A stretch of 64,000 bases of DNA from Gentiana macrophylla (taxonomy: Eukaryota; Streptophyta; Magnoliopsida; Gentianales; Gentianaceae), in contig CM047805.1 of assembly GCA_026214975.1 (NCBI GenBank), forward strand, positions 186,807,333-186,871,332, written 5' to 3'. Of this stretch, positions 1-11,438 are shown piece by piece (position 1 is the first letter of the stretch; each line of letters begins with the position of its first letter). The notes beneath the pieces were generated by a model. The model did no database searches. It saw nothing but the letters and a program-made list of their open reading frames with translations, and had not been told where the DNA came from. The position numbers and the translations under genes were made by a program.

Positions 1-1540
1 CGTTGTACCACACAATTTAAGGTAACGTGGTTTTCTTATCGTATGATTAAGGTTTAAGTAAAGTGGTAGAGCAATTTGTATTATTGTTTTTCATGGTTTT
101 AATTTGTTTAAGTCGATTTTGGGTTGAATTTGAGTAAAACGCAGAGTGCGTAAAATCGTTCTCTTTGGTGCAAGAAAAACATGTAGCAGTGCAAGAGAGA
201 GGCTCGGTCGGCCCGAGCCTATCCATTCGGGATCGACCGAGTGTTGGTTCATCCGCACGGATGAGTTGTGTATCCGTCTGACTATTTCTCGATGATCGGA
301 TGAGAAAGTTTATCCGTCCGGACAGGGATTATTTGATCTTTGTTTTCCTTGTTATGTGTTTCAAGCTCCATAATAGCATATTTCTTTGCATAACCTTACG
401 TGACAAAGCTCGAATTAGCTTTTGATGCGTTTAGTTCGGCACCACATGGATTTCCCTGAAAAGGTCAAGTGTGGGACCGTCAAAAGCTTTGATTTGCCTT
501 GTGCTTCGATAAGCTAGAGTTTATCGATGTGCATGTAATTGCTAGGCCTTGTCCGTGTCTACAGTGGTCAGGAAGAGAGTAGGAGATGTGAGGAGCTTAC
601 TTGAAAACACTTGTGTGGCCGTTAAACATCTAATCAAGCGTATGTGCTAGATTAATAATATTAAACATCATGCAATGCTTGGTAAGGCATAGTACAATAT
701 CGCGATGTGTTCTCACGACCGAGACAAAGTAGATTGTGACCCACGCCGGTCAATCGATTGGCTAGATAAAGCGTCTGGTACATTCCGCGGTTATCACACT
801 ATCGGGACTCGGATATTCCGAGGGCTACTAGGCGTGTCTCTAAGTAGGTTGCACCCAGATTGTCCTAGTACATCATATTACTAGGCGTAGTGCCCCTTGT
901 TATTCATGATGTAACAAACTTGAGCTAAGTTAGATACCTTTTGGAACCTCGTGTTTATGCTATGAACATAATATGATAGTGAGCTAGGGTTAATAATGGA
1001 AATGAATTAATAAAAGACGGCGTTGCTTTTATTTCTTTATGAGATCATAGTTATACGATCTTCTACAGCGTTCATCGAGTACTTTTGTACTTACCCGTTA
1101 CGTTGTGTTTGTTTCTCCTTTTCCCAAAAAGAAGATGAAGCAGTTCTTTACGGTTGATGAGTTCTTTGATGATGAAGTTTGAGATGAAGCTTTTGAAAAC
1201 TTCAGTTCTTTTAGTTGTTTCTTTCTTAAAGCAGTTGTTTCACGTTTGAACAATGTTGTCCTTCTTTTTTGGTTTAGCTTCTTTTGAGATCTTTTGGGAT
1301 TTGGATGTTGGATGATTAGTTCCCTTTATTGGATTTAGTTTTTCACGGCGATTGATTACCGTGTGTTCGATCTTTTGGTTTCCCCGAGTTGTTGAGTCGT
1401 TTTATCTTCCGCGTCGTTTTAGTTCTGATGTATGACGTAAGGCTTCCATATATTATTGAATTTATTTGATAATATATGTGTGCGAGCGCTCTTTCGGATA
1501 AGGGCGCGGTGTCCGAAATGGGGCGTCGAGAATCGATTCA
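1..1540. repeat. Possible LTR-type retroelement remnant
   Basis: No credible protein-coding region is visible. The sequence is less AT-rich than its surroundings. It contains a stretch resembling plant LTR 3' parts, with a coding-free leader, a CTTACCCGTTACG motif near 1090 and a GC-richer block near 1480-1530. A 17-base string at 251-267 (ATCCGCACGGATGAGTT) is identical to 44618-44634 in the 3' LTR of Copia-3, and the same ATCCG..CGGAT palindrome style recurs near 310-325. Neither edge of an LTR could be fixed, so this is a tentative assignment. Confidence 0.3.
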
Positions 1541-1578
1541 TTTTTCATTGGAGAGGACTCGATGATACTTTACGATTT

Positions 1579-1699
1579 GGAGAGGTGCCGACACTTATGT
1601 TGCCAATGGATCAATGAAGATGAGGAAGATAAAGGGTAAGCGGGGAAGAGAAGATAAAATTATTTTGAGATCACGGAGAGGTGCCGACACTTATGTTGC
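1579..1699. repeat. Direct repeat of 25 bp, 96 bp apart
   Basis: The 25 bases at 1579-1603 (starting GGAGAGGTGCCGACAC) recur identically at 1675-1699. In both copies the next bases lead into TGGATCAAT. The spacer is purine-rich. This is either a tandem duplication inside the retroelement-like DNA or the remnant of an insertion duplication. Confidence 0.7.
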
Positions 1700-2297
1700 T
1701 TGATGGATCAATTAAGAAACATTGAAAATTTTACTACATTTTACATTACTGGCGTTCGGATGCTCGATTTGATTAAGATGTGGGTAAAACATTATCAAAC
1801 ACCTCTTAATTTAATTACCTCTTATCCTTTTAAGAATAAATGCTTATTTATTTTAACAAACACCCCCTTATTTTGTCTAGTTTTTCTTTTTCCCATCTTT
1901 AGGAATATATTTTTTTGATAAATCTTATATATATATAACGTGTCGGTGGCGTGTTATATCCTTAAAATTTTGAATTAAACGTGTCGTCGTGTCCGTATAA
2001 TATCGTGCGGCGTATCCGTATCTGTGTCCGTGCTGCATGGTAAGATGTTGGGGTTATTACGATCTGCGAGAGAACGATAGAGAGTTGCATACATTAAACA
2101 CATCTGGGCCATGCGCGATTTCACGCCACGCGTATGCAATTCCCTATTGAGGATGAAGCGTGTGGTCAGGATGTTGCGCGATGCATGCATCTCTCTATCG
2201 TAGCCTCCTGCATCGAGAATAACCAGATGTTGATGATGAGGGTGGAAAATCGAGGTTGTGTCGGTACGTGACATAAATCAGTCGTGCGCGCACGGCG

Positions 2298-3004
2298 TGG
2301 AAAATCGGGTAAGCGTAAAGATTGCTACGTTCAAGCGTAAGGATCGCTACGTCAAACGTAAAGAAATTCAAACTAAATCTCATACAAAAATCACTCAAGC
2401 TCAAGCAAATATTATCCTTACGTCCCCCTTATTGACATTCTTCTAAGTGGAATATGTGGGTTTAAATGCGCCGGTAATTTCTTCTCCGCCATTGATTCTT
2501 CAAGCTCAGCAAATCCATGAGAGTGTTATAATTGAAGCAGAGAAATTTACGTTAAATAGAATAAATTAAATAAATTTGAGAAAGCAGAGAAAAACACTTC
2601 ACATGAGTAGAGAAAAAAACACTTCATGAGATCTTTTTTCTTAAAGGAATAATATTTAGAGAAGTGATGTAGGGATAAAATTAAATAATAATCATTATAA
2701 TTTGTTGAGTGTTCATAATTTTATTTTATTTTTAAAATTACAGGATTTGTTATAGCGAAAACAAAAAAATTTATCTTGCAAATTTTTTCTTCTAAATGTT
2801 AAATAACAAAATGTCGATAAAATATTTAAAAAAAAATTGAATGGACGAGAATTTCTACGTTTAAGCGTAGAGATCTCTACGTTAAGCGTAAGGAATGCGT
2901 GTTGAGTGGTTTTGTATGAGATTTGGTTTGAATTTCGCTACGTTTGGGCGTAAGGATCGCTACGTTTGAGCGTAAGGATCTTTACGTTCTTCACGATTTT
3001 CCAA
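2298..3004. repeat. Inverted repeat with ~105-bp arms
   Basis: The arm at about 2298-2403 is the approximate reverse complement of 2901-3004. Both contain the degenerate internal unit TACGTTTGAGCGTAAGGATCGC repeated two or three times, then a shared stretch reading GTATGAGATTT.GTTTGAATTTC on one strand. The loop (2404-2900) is AT-rich and carries another copy of the CGTA-type motif near 2858-2893. Further out, both arms keep the word GGTTGTGTCG. The structure fits a foldback-type mobile element or a degraded MULE. I see no transposase. Confidence 0.6.
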
Positions 3005-3407
3005 GTATCGAGAAAAGAGCATGCTTTTGATTCTGAGTGTCGGACGCGACACAACCTGATTTTCCAATTTCTGGATGTTGATGTGGTCCACACCATTTAC
3101 CAGAATTCGAAGGGAAGAGGGAGAGGGGACCGTTTGCCCATTTTTTGGTACCCATTTTTATTATTTTAATTTATTCTATAATTTATTCAACCAACCAATT
3201 CCACAATTGACTTTATATATAGGCGTTCTAGTAACGTCGTAAATGAGTTTAGATATTTATAAGTTATTTTGAAATAAATTCAAATTCTTATGACTCAATT
3301 TGAATTTACTCAAACGATTACTTGATTTAGTTCGAACATACGGCGGCATTGAATACATATTTATATTTAATTAGTAAAATATACATTTGATATGTATATG
3401 CGTCTTT

Positions 3408-3452
3408 AGATTTTTAGCTAATGTTATCTCTAAAAAAGATTTATAGCTAATG
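3408..3452 (+). repeat. Short A-tailed insertion with 16-bp direct repeats
   Basis: The 16-bp word AGATTTTTAGCTAATG (3408-3423) recurs at 3437-3452 with one mismatch. Between the copies lies only TTATCTCTAAAAA. It belongs to the set of micro-insertions described in the findings. Confidence 0.6.
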
Positions 3453-3500
3453 CAATTTTTATATTGAAATTTATGCATACTTTGATTTTATATTATTTTC

Positions 3501-3521
3501 AATGAATACAACTTTTCGCCT

Positions 3522-3564
<43 letters not shown>

Positions 3565-3575
3565 AATACAACTTT
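3501..3575 (+). repeat. Poly(A) insertion with perfect 15-bp direct repeats
   Basis: AATGAATACAACTTT at 3501-3515 is repeated exactly at 3561-3575. The material between is TCGCCTC followed by about 38 A residues. A long A-tail bounded by a target-site-like duplication is the mark of target-primed reverse transcription, here with almost all of the retroposon body missing. Confidence 0.75.
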
Positions 3576-5080
3576 CTGTTATATCGTCGTGTACCAGTCA
3601 TTTGTATCAAAAATATTGTTCAATGATCAATCAAATATAAATTTTCCAATTTAATGATTTATTTCTTATAAAGAATGAGGACTTTCACCTCACACCTCAC
3701 CCTGATATAATAGATGTCCACACCGCTGATATAGTTTAATAATAAAAACCCTTTTACTGCTCAATTTTTTTTATAAATTTATTTCATAAAGCACACCCTT
3801 ATATTAATGTAGACTTGAGAGATCAACTCTATTACATATATTTGCTGAGGCCTATGTATCGATTTATTGGACATCAATTTTTGCATATATTATGTTGGAC
3901 CATAATTTGTGAATCTGTTTGGGGGCGCTAGCTGTTGATTATAAGATGAAAGATCATGGATGCTGTTCGCGGCCCAAAAAAAATATGCTCTTATTATTTG
4001 TCCCAAAAAAACCTTTTTTTTTTCTTTTTTTTTTCTTTTCTTTCTCATAGCCCCTCCCTTGGAAACTACAATGAAATCTCTATCAGAGACATGCAATAAA
4101 ATTAGAAAAATAATAAAAAGATTAGCATAACTCATACACATAGATAACTCTCGTAATAAAACAATATTACTATAATGGAACCAATTAATTTAATTCAAGG
4201 TTTGATTCAAAGATGATAGATAAGGTAGGGTTTTGACCCTAAAAACCTAGTTTTAAAGACTGGCCCGATTTGCATCTGTAATTTGTAACTTACCCAATTA
4301 CTTTAGTGGCCGGCAGCTTTTTATTTTATATATTTTTTATTGTTTTTATTTTAGACGACGTCTATTGACATCAGGAAGTTGTTTCGAACACCATGATTAC
4401 CTGAAGAAATTTATTCAATAAATGTTGTATAATTTACAATTTCGTGGCGTCAATAAAACTAAATTATATTTTAATAAAAAAGAAAGCCCACAAATAATAA
4501 GACATAAAATAATACAGGAGAATTTCTTATAAAAATAAGGTAGAATTTTGTGTAAAGCCCATCTATAATAATAAATGGGCTTGTCGTTTAATTAACAGTC
4601 CGGACGTTTTCAACGTGCTGGAAAAAGATTTCCCTCTAAAAAAACTATTAAAACAAATAAAAAAGAATATTGGAAAGAGAATGTAACACCATCAACATAT
4701 CTTAGTTTCAATCAGGATCATCGAACTTTTGCGATCCAGAACCGACCACATATTTGACCGAGGAGAAAGAACACTCATCTTTCTGTGTGGGCGGCCACCA
4801 TTTTTGTGTGTTGAAGACCCGACCTCCACGTCACCAAATTTTGGAAAAATTTGGGATTGCAAAAAGTCTGAGATCCGGATCCAACAACCCGTCTAGAAAC
4901 CGAGAAATTTGGATTAACCCGTTCGGTCATGACACTGAGAAGTATAGGTTTTTGGGAGTATAATAATCGGTGTAAATATGGATGCTAATGATCTTAGATG
5001 AAACTCCATACCTTGCATCCTTACTAATAAAAGTATTAAGGTTGCAACCAAGTCATGAATTACTACTACAAGTTATATAC
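3576..5080. other. AT-rich intergenic stretch, no gene seen
   Basis: Only short chance reading frames with no recognisable domains occur here, plus poly-pyrimidine runs near 4010-4045. Nothing supports an RNA gene or a mobile-element boundary. Confidence 0.6.
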
Positions 5081-5877
5081 TACTCCCTCCGTTCCAATTT
5101 ATGTGGCGATTTGCCAAAAATACGATATTAAGGATGTTAGTTAATGCATTAACTTTTACAATAAAATAACTAGAATGTCTTTAGATATAATTAAGGAAAA
5201 ATTAGGTATAAGTCCCATTTTTTTCCCCTTTAATTAAGCATTAATCCACACATCATTTTTTAGTTGCAATAAGGACAAATAATTTGATCGGACTAAATTA
5301 CCCTTATTTTCAATTATGCGCCTCTTCTTCCAATCGACTCTCGCCTCTCTCTCGGTGCGCATATGTTCATCAATTTAGTATCGCCGCCGGAATTGGCCGG
5401 AAATTAATATCAGGGTTCGGAAGAAGGTGGCAATGCAACTTCCAAGAAAAGAAAAGCATCATGTAATGTACATAAACCAAAATCAATTCTTTTCTCCTGA
5501 ATGTTCTTTGTGGTTCATTTTTTTTTTTTCTGTCGCATTATATGTAGGCATGCTTATGATTACTAACAGGGTCAAGAGTCCAAGTAGCTTATCAATTTTT
5601 TTGCTCTAAGGCAAAAAAATTCAGCCTACTATCGAATGATTGGGAATGAGTTTTTTTGTCACCGAATCAAAGTATCTTAGTAGCTACCTCATTGTTGTTA
5701 GAGCCTTACATCATTGGAGTTAACAAGAATCATATATATGGATATATGATCTTTTTATTCAGGAAGCAAGTGAAATTAATCCCAAAAAAAAAAGCTGCTG
5801 CTCCTCTTTCTCCTTTTACCATGTGAGTATGCATACAATTACGCCAAGTTGGTTATCTATCAATCAGGGAATAAGAA

Positions 5878-6060
5878 TTGGTAGTCATGTGTTCGTTGAA
5901 ACTTGAACATTTGGGAGATACCCGACACGTGTTCGACGAAATGCCATTTGAAACAAACATAGGAATTGGTAGTCATGAAGCATTGGTGCTTCCGGTTGTT
6001 GGTATGCTGAGATTATTTGGTCGTGAAAATGAGGCAAAAAAGGTTAGTTTAATCATCGAT
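5878..6060 (+). pseudogene. Weak PPR-like gene fragment
   Basis: A short open stretch contains GDTRHVFDEMPFETN, which resembles the 'G..  .ARKVFDEMP..N' pattern of plant pentatricopeptide-repeat proteins. The upstream bases encode a second partial echo of the same phrase (IGSH repeated at 5872 and 5964 on the DNA level). Nothing longer continues in any frame. It could be a captured gene fragment inside the Stowaway-bounded segment, or chance. Confidence 0.25.
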
Positions 6061-7249
6061 TCATCAAGCCACGGATTGAGGAGTAAATGAGTTTGTAAAT
6101 ACGGAAAAGTATGAAATGACTACTTCACATGTCATTCTTGTTTCCAAGCTTGATATTGCATTTTTGTTCGAAAGATGTCGATGCTTATATTCGATCCGAG
6201 GGTAGATCCTTATACCGTATGGGCCGTCATTCGTTCAAGATTAGTGGTTATAAGCAAGATTTTGATTTTGGGCTAATATGCTTCATGTTGGTTCTACTTA
6301 TGCTATTGGCGTTGTTAGATTTGGGGACATAGACCTTGCAACAAAAACCGAATGGAGAGTCCTTTTGAGCTTGATCATCGTCATCGATCATCTGCGACAT
6401 CGACATCGATATCGTCATGTGTGTGCCTTAATGCAATAGATAGGCTAGTTCAAAGGCTTACTATGTGCCTTGGCGTCTTTGTTTTTGATCTACATTGTAT
6501 CATCATGTAATAGATAGGCCTAGTTATAAACTTCTTGAACTTGTAATTGACCTTGTGAATTCGGGCATGATAATTTAGTTCTTTGAACTAGAATATCCTT
6601 CTTATAATTTGGTGATAGTTGATTGTTTTGGACTTGTATTGATCTTTATGTATTACATTTTAGTCGATGTACTATTGTACTAAACTATAGTACGTTGTCT
6701 TGATCTTCATGTATTACCTTTTAGTCGATGTACTTTTTAGGCTTAATTCAAGTGATTAACTCTCATCGAAACTGCATGTTATAAACACCACGCCTTAATC
6801 AAGTTATACATTAATGATTCTATCTCTTACGAATTGTATCATATAAACCAATTTAACACGGTGTGTTAGTGTATCTGGATTTTGCATTTGGAGAATGATC
6901 TTTATCTCTACGGATAAAGACCTTACTGACAAATTCGAGGTGATTAAATAGCTTTGATGATGATGGTAAATAGAGACTAAACAAGCATAAATCTGCTTTT
7001 TTTTCTTTATTTTTCATGTTGTTAAGCGATGTACATATTGTACTAAATCTATAGTTTGTTGTACTTGCTATTAATCTGCTGAGTTTGTTAATGATGCGGT
7101 GGAATGTTCTCCTGCATATTCTTGTATAATCATCGATCGATCATATATACTCTGCGATACCGATCATCGTTGATCACGATCATCGTCATCGATATCTACG
7201 ATAGTGATAATCGTCATTGTGTTAGTGTAAATGCTGCGATTAAATTCGG

Positions 7250-7535
7250 CTTTCAAATACTACGTCGAAAAGGTATCAAACGCGGTCTCAAAATGAAGAT
7301 AAAAAAATATGAGCTTTGGTGAAACAATTTTGATGATCGGTGTTCTAAATCAAAAGTTACGGTCGTTTATAAGAAAAAGCGCTCCGGTTAATAAAAATAT
7401 TTTTTCGTCTTTCAAAATATACGTCGGAAGGGTATCGTATTTAGGCTCAAATTGAAGAGCAAAAAAAAACATGAATTTTGGTGAAAGAATTTCGATGATC
7501 GGGGTTGTAAATCAAAAGTTACGGATGTTTGAAAA
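7250..7535. repeat. Diverged tandem duplication, ~159-bp period
   Basis: About 125 bp from 7250 (CTTTCAAATACTACGTCG...) recurs from 7409 (CTTTCAAAATATACGTCG...). Conserved blocks include GATGATCGG.GTT and AAATCAAAAGTTACGG in both copies. Similarity is roughly three quarters by eye. Confidence 0.65.
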
Positions 7536-8129
7536 AAAAAAAATAGAAACAAACAGATCAAACTAATCAATGTACTCATGTATCATGTAGCTGAGGACGC
7601 GCGCGAGGGTTAGTTTTGTCCTTCTGAAAATGTTTGTCCTTTTTACAACTAAAAAAATAGGTGTGTCCTCTTTATTTATTTTGTGCCAAAAAGAGGACTT
7701 TTGGCTCTTTATCTCTATAATTAATGTGACATTGTTTTTTATACCACCTAATGTAATAAATAAGGGTATATCAATTAAATCACAATAAACGTTGCATTGA
7801 AAATTGTACTGCCTCAAATAAAATGAAACAAAACTTTTTGTCAACTGCCTCAATTATTGTGGAACGGAGGGAGTACAAATGTCATAACAATACATTGGAG
7901 TATTTAGAGATGCAATAACACTTGAACTTTCATAATATCTACAAACTTGTCATTTCTAATCACAAGCGCCATGTGCAAGTCATGAAAGATGACGTAGTAG
8001 GTTTAGACACCACGAAACCAAGAAAAAGTAACAGTAACCGGCATGAGAGTAGAAGCTAATAGAACAGACACTACATGATTAACATCCAAAACTCGTGGTG
8101 GGATTGTTGGAACAACTGAGACTGGTATA

Positions 8130-8437
8130 CAGGGTCGGCCCTCCAATAAGGCGGAGGAGACGGTGGTCTTAGGCCTAACGGTGCAGGAGGCCAACATTAC
8201 ATGTTTCGTTAAAAGATTAAAAAAAAATCCGTGTAGATCCATTCCGATCGAACCTAATATAACGTGTTAATTTTTTTTATTTGAATAGATAAAGGCCCAA
8301 ACAAAAATTACTCGAATCGATAAAGACCCAATTTTTTTTTTATAAGTACGTATTTTCGAAAGAAAAAAAAACTACTTCGAACTAAAAGGTCTAATTAGTG
8401 ACTTGGCCTTAGGCGCAAAAATGCGAGGCCGGCCCTG
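8130..8437. mobile_element. hAT-type MITE with 8-bp TSD
   Basis: The element starts CAGGGTCGGCCCT and ends AGGCCGGCCCTG, giving short terminal inverted repeats of the CAGGGCCGGC class. The 8-bp word CTGGTATA occurs immediately outside both ends (8122-8129 and 8438-8445), which is the duplication length made by hAT transposases. It is 308 bp, has an AT-rich middle and no coding capacity. The longer element at 37539-38009 has the same ends. Confidence 0.85.
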
Positions 8438-8445
8438 CTGGTATA

Positions 8446-9434
8446 GCGTTGATATAGGTAGGAGGAGGATTAGCCTCAACCATCCTACGGATTTCCTCGA
8501 CCTCCTCAAGTGAATGTTTTTCACCAGCTAAGATTTAATATAAAGGATAAACTATGAATCTCAATACGAAAACATTTGTATCAAAAAGAACAAATATATG
8601 TTGCTGGGACCAGGACAGAGTTCCAATTTTTCTTTCACAAAATGAATGCATAAGTACAATAATTAAAATAGTAATTAACAAGACTACCAATATTACCAGA
8701 GCATATAAGTGGACAATACTGGAAACAAATGAGCATACCATATCGTACATGTAAACTAACTTTACCATACATAACATTACTCTTACTTTACTGTATAATT
8801 TCTGTCACTATAATTGTGTTGTGGAGGGCCTGATAACTATGACAGAGTGCAAATATCCACTATTATACCCGGCTCCATCCTGTTATTCATATTCTTTCGT
8901 GGGGCCTAATGCAGGTGACCCACGGGAGTTCATTGTCTTATTCAATGTTTAGTACTTAAGCATGGACCTTATAGATCATTACTATCTTTACTAGGTGACT
9001 ACTTCTCACTGTACAATACTTTCATTCATATACAATACTAGTGCATATATGCTAATAACAAAACACTGATTATATATTACATGCTTTGCATATTCAATAC
9101 ATTCTTGTCATTTTGTTCATAATAACATTCAATAAATAGCCTTAAAACACAATCTCTAAAACATTTAAAAACATGATTACAACATAGCAAAGATTATGCA
9201 TACCGCACGTATCAAGTTACTTGCATAATCTTAATTAATATCCAAACAAAGTGTTCGTCTCTATGAACCTAAAATTTCCGAGACATTTCTATTCTTCTTT
9301 CACATTATTGATATGCTACGGGTGTGAGTTTATGCACAATACTTTATGGTATATCACATTTGTTTGTCCAAAAATATATGTATGAAAAGATGTACATGCA
9401 AAACCAAAATAAACCTAAGACAAACCAAACTAAC
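8446..9434. other. Intergenic, no gene seen
   Basis: AT-rich sequence without recognisable coding, RNA or repeat structure. It ends at the target duplication of Copia-1. Confidence 0.55.
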
Positions 9435-9439
9435 CAGGT

Positions 9440-9693
9440 TGTTAAATGTATTCAGAATAATTGAAGGAAATGGAATGCTTTTCATTAATCAAAGCTAAGC
9501 TATAAATAGCCAAATTACAATGCACTTGAAGAAAAGAAAATGCTACCAAAAGTGTAGCCTACAAAATAGGAAATGGAGATCATGGGTTAAACTAACTCTA
9601 CATGATCTCATGTACTAACTACTTGACTAGACTTAGTCAAATTCGAAAAAATAAACACAACTAAGACTTTATTTAATTAAAATAAATCCAACA
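9440..9693 (-). repeat. Copia-1 3' LTR
   Basis: Begins TGTTAAATGT and ends AAATCCAACA on the plus strand. The internal TATAAATAG-like motif near 9503 is a promoter-type box in the LTR. The neighbouring polypurine tract marks this as the downstream LTR for the minus-strand element. Confidence 0.93.
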
Positions 9694-9706
9694 AACTCTC
9701 CCTTAA
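9694..9706 (-). other. Copia-1 polypurine tract
   Basis: The minus strand reads TTAAGGGAGAGTT directly against the 3' LTR, where plus-strand DNA synthesis is primed in LTR retrotransposons. Confidence 0.75.
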
Positions 9707-9761
9707 ACTGAATCTTAGCTAAGTTCAGTTTATGAGTCTTAGTTTTCTTCAATCTTCAACT

Positions 9762-11388
9762 TCAGCCACTTTCATTGATGGGGCAAACCCCCAATCTCTT
9801 CCTTAACTTGATGAACAGCTCCCTCTTCAATGGTTTTGTCATAATATCAGCTAGTTGGTCTTCACTTCTACAATACACCAACTCAATGACTTCATCTTCA
9901 CACAAATCTCTCAAAAAATGGAACCTTACATCAATGTGTTTGCTTCTTCCATGTAGTACAGGATTCCTGGATAGCTTTATAGTTGAAACATTGTCACAAT
10001 AGATGGTTATAGGACCTTGATGTATCGTCTCTAAACCATTCGTGACCTCATTAGCCAAATTTCTTGACATGAGCACTGTGCAGCAGCTACAAATTCAGCC
10101 TCAGTTGTTGATAGGGTCACAATTTGCTGCTTTTTAGATCCCCAAGAGACTATGCCTTCATTAATCATGAACACCTGGCCTGATGTGCTCTTTCTATCAT
10201 CCATATCACCTGCATAGTCACTGTCAGAAAAGCCAATCAGCTTGAGCTTTGGACTGATTGAGTACTTGATTCCATAATCTGTGGTTCCCTTCAAATATCT
10301 GAGTATTCTCTTGATAAAATTCAAATGTGCTTCTGTTGGATCACTCATAATGTCTGGCCTTGTAGCTGTGAGGTACAATAGACATCCAACCATCTGTTTA
10401 TATAGATTTGCATCCACTTTCTTTCCTTCTCCAGTTTTTGTGAGTTTGGTTCCAACTTCAGTAGGTGTTATGACAGGATTGCAATCCTTCATTTGGAACT
10501 TGTTCAGAATCTCACAAGCATATTTCCTTTGAGTTATGAAAATACCTTCATCTGATTGCTTTACCTCAATCCCAAGAAGTAGTGCATCAACCCTAAGTGC
10601 ATCATATGAAATGTACTAATCATAGCCTTTTTAAATAAGATAACATAGCTGCATTATTACTGGTGTAGATCAAGTCATCAACATATAGACAAACAATCAA
10701 GATATCACCATTACTTCTAGTTTTGATATAGAGAGTAGGTTCATGTGGGCATCTCTCAAACTGTTTTTTAACAAAATAAGAATCAATGCAGCTGTACCAA
10801 GCACGTGGTGCTTGTTTTAATCCATACAAAGCCTTTTTTTCAACTTGCATACACGATGTTCATGCCCATTTGATGTAACCTGGTGGTTGATCAATGTACA
10901 CTTCCTCCTTTATCTTTCCATTTAGGAAAGCAGACTTTACATCAAGTTGATGTACGCTTCCATGCCTACTGTTCTGACTAGAATTCTGACACCAATCTGA
11001 TGGTATCCGGCTGCCATGGTGCCAAAACCTCATTGTAGTCAATTTCATACTCTTGTTTGTAGCCTGTAGCTACCAACCTGGCTTTCAGCTTGTCTATCTT
11101 CCCATTTTCTTTCAATTTGGTTTTGTACAGCCACTTTACCCCAATTGCCTTTTGTCTAGTAGGTAAATCAGTGAGTTCCCATGTGTCATTCCTCATAATG
11201 GATGCTATTTCATCATCCATTGCTTGCTTCCACTTTGAATCCTTTATTAACTCTTCAAAAGTGGTGGGATCTCCTTCTGCCATCAGTGCATAATAAGTTG
11301 CTTTTAAACCAGGACCGGTGACCTCATAATCAGTCATCCATCTTTGGTCTTTTTTAGTTCTTTGAGATACATGCTTAACACGAGTCAA
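9762..11388 (-). pseudogene. Copia-1 reverse transcriptase / RNase H remnant
   Basis: Successive minus-strand frames carry the RVT_2-type reverse transcriptase and the RNase H. A start block (WKQAMDDEIASI...IGVKWLYKTK) lies at 10978-11388. It is followed by [23 protein letters not shown] at 10860-11048 and the YVDD catalytic motif at 10620-10850. RNase H follows with the DSDYAGD...STSGQVF...STTEAEF pattern (10031-10492) and its tail SKHIDVRFHFLRD (9762-10076). The domain changes frame at least four times, with a stop before 10620, so it is inactive. Confidence 0.9.
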
Positions 11389-11438
11389 AGACTCTCACCT
11401 TGCGATTCTCATCCTGTGACCCTCAATTTGGTTCTTCA

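Larger units (their letters stand above)
5083..7873. mobile_element. 2.8-kb segment with Stowaway/mariner-type ends
   Basis: The left end reads CTCCCTCCGTTCCA directly after TA (5081-5082). The right end is its reverse complement, TGGAACGGAGGGAG, directly before TA (7874-7875). A TA duplication and CTCCCTCCGT ends are typical of Tc1/mariner Stowaway elements. At 2791 bp it is far longer than a usual Stowaway MITE, yet I found no mariner transposase. The interior has a gene-leader-like CT-rich stretch near 5310-5400, repeated AGTCGATGTACT motifs (near 6660, 6720, 7028) and ATCG-rich simple sequence. Two independent Stowaway ends bracketing other DNA is the alternative. Confidence 0.5.
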
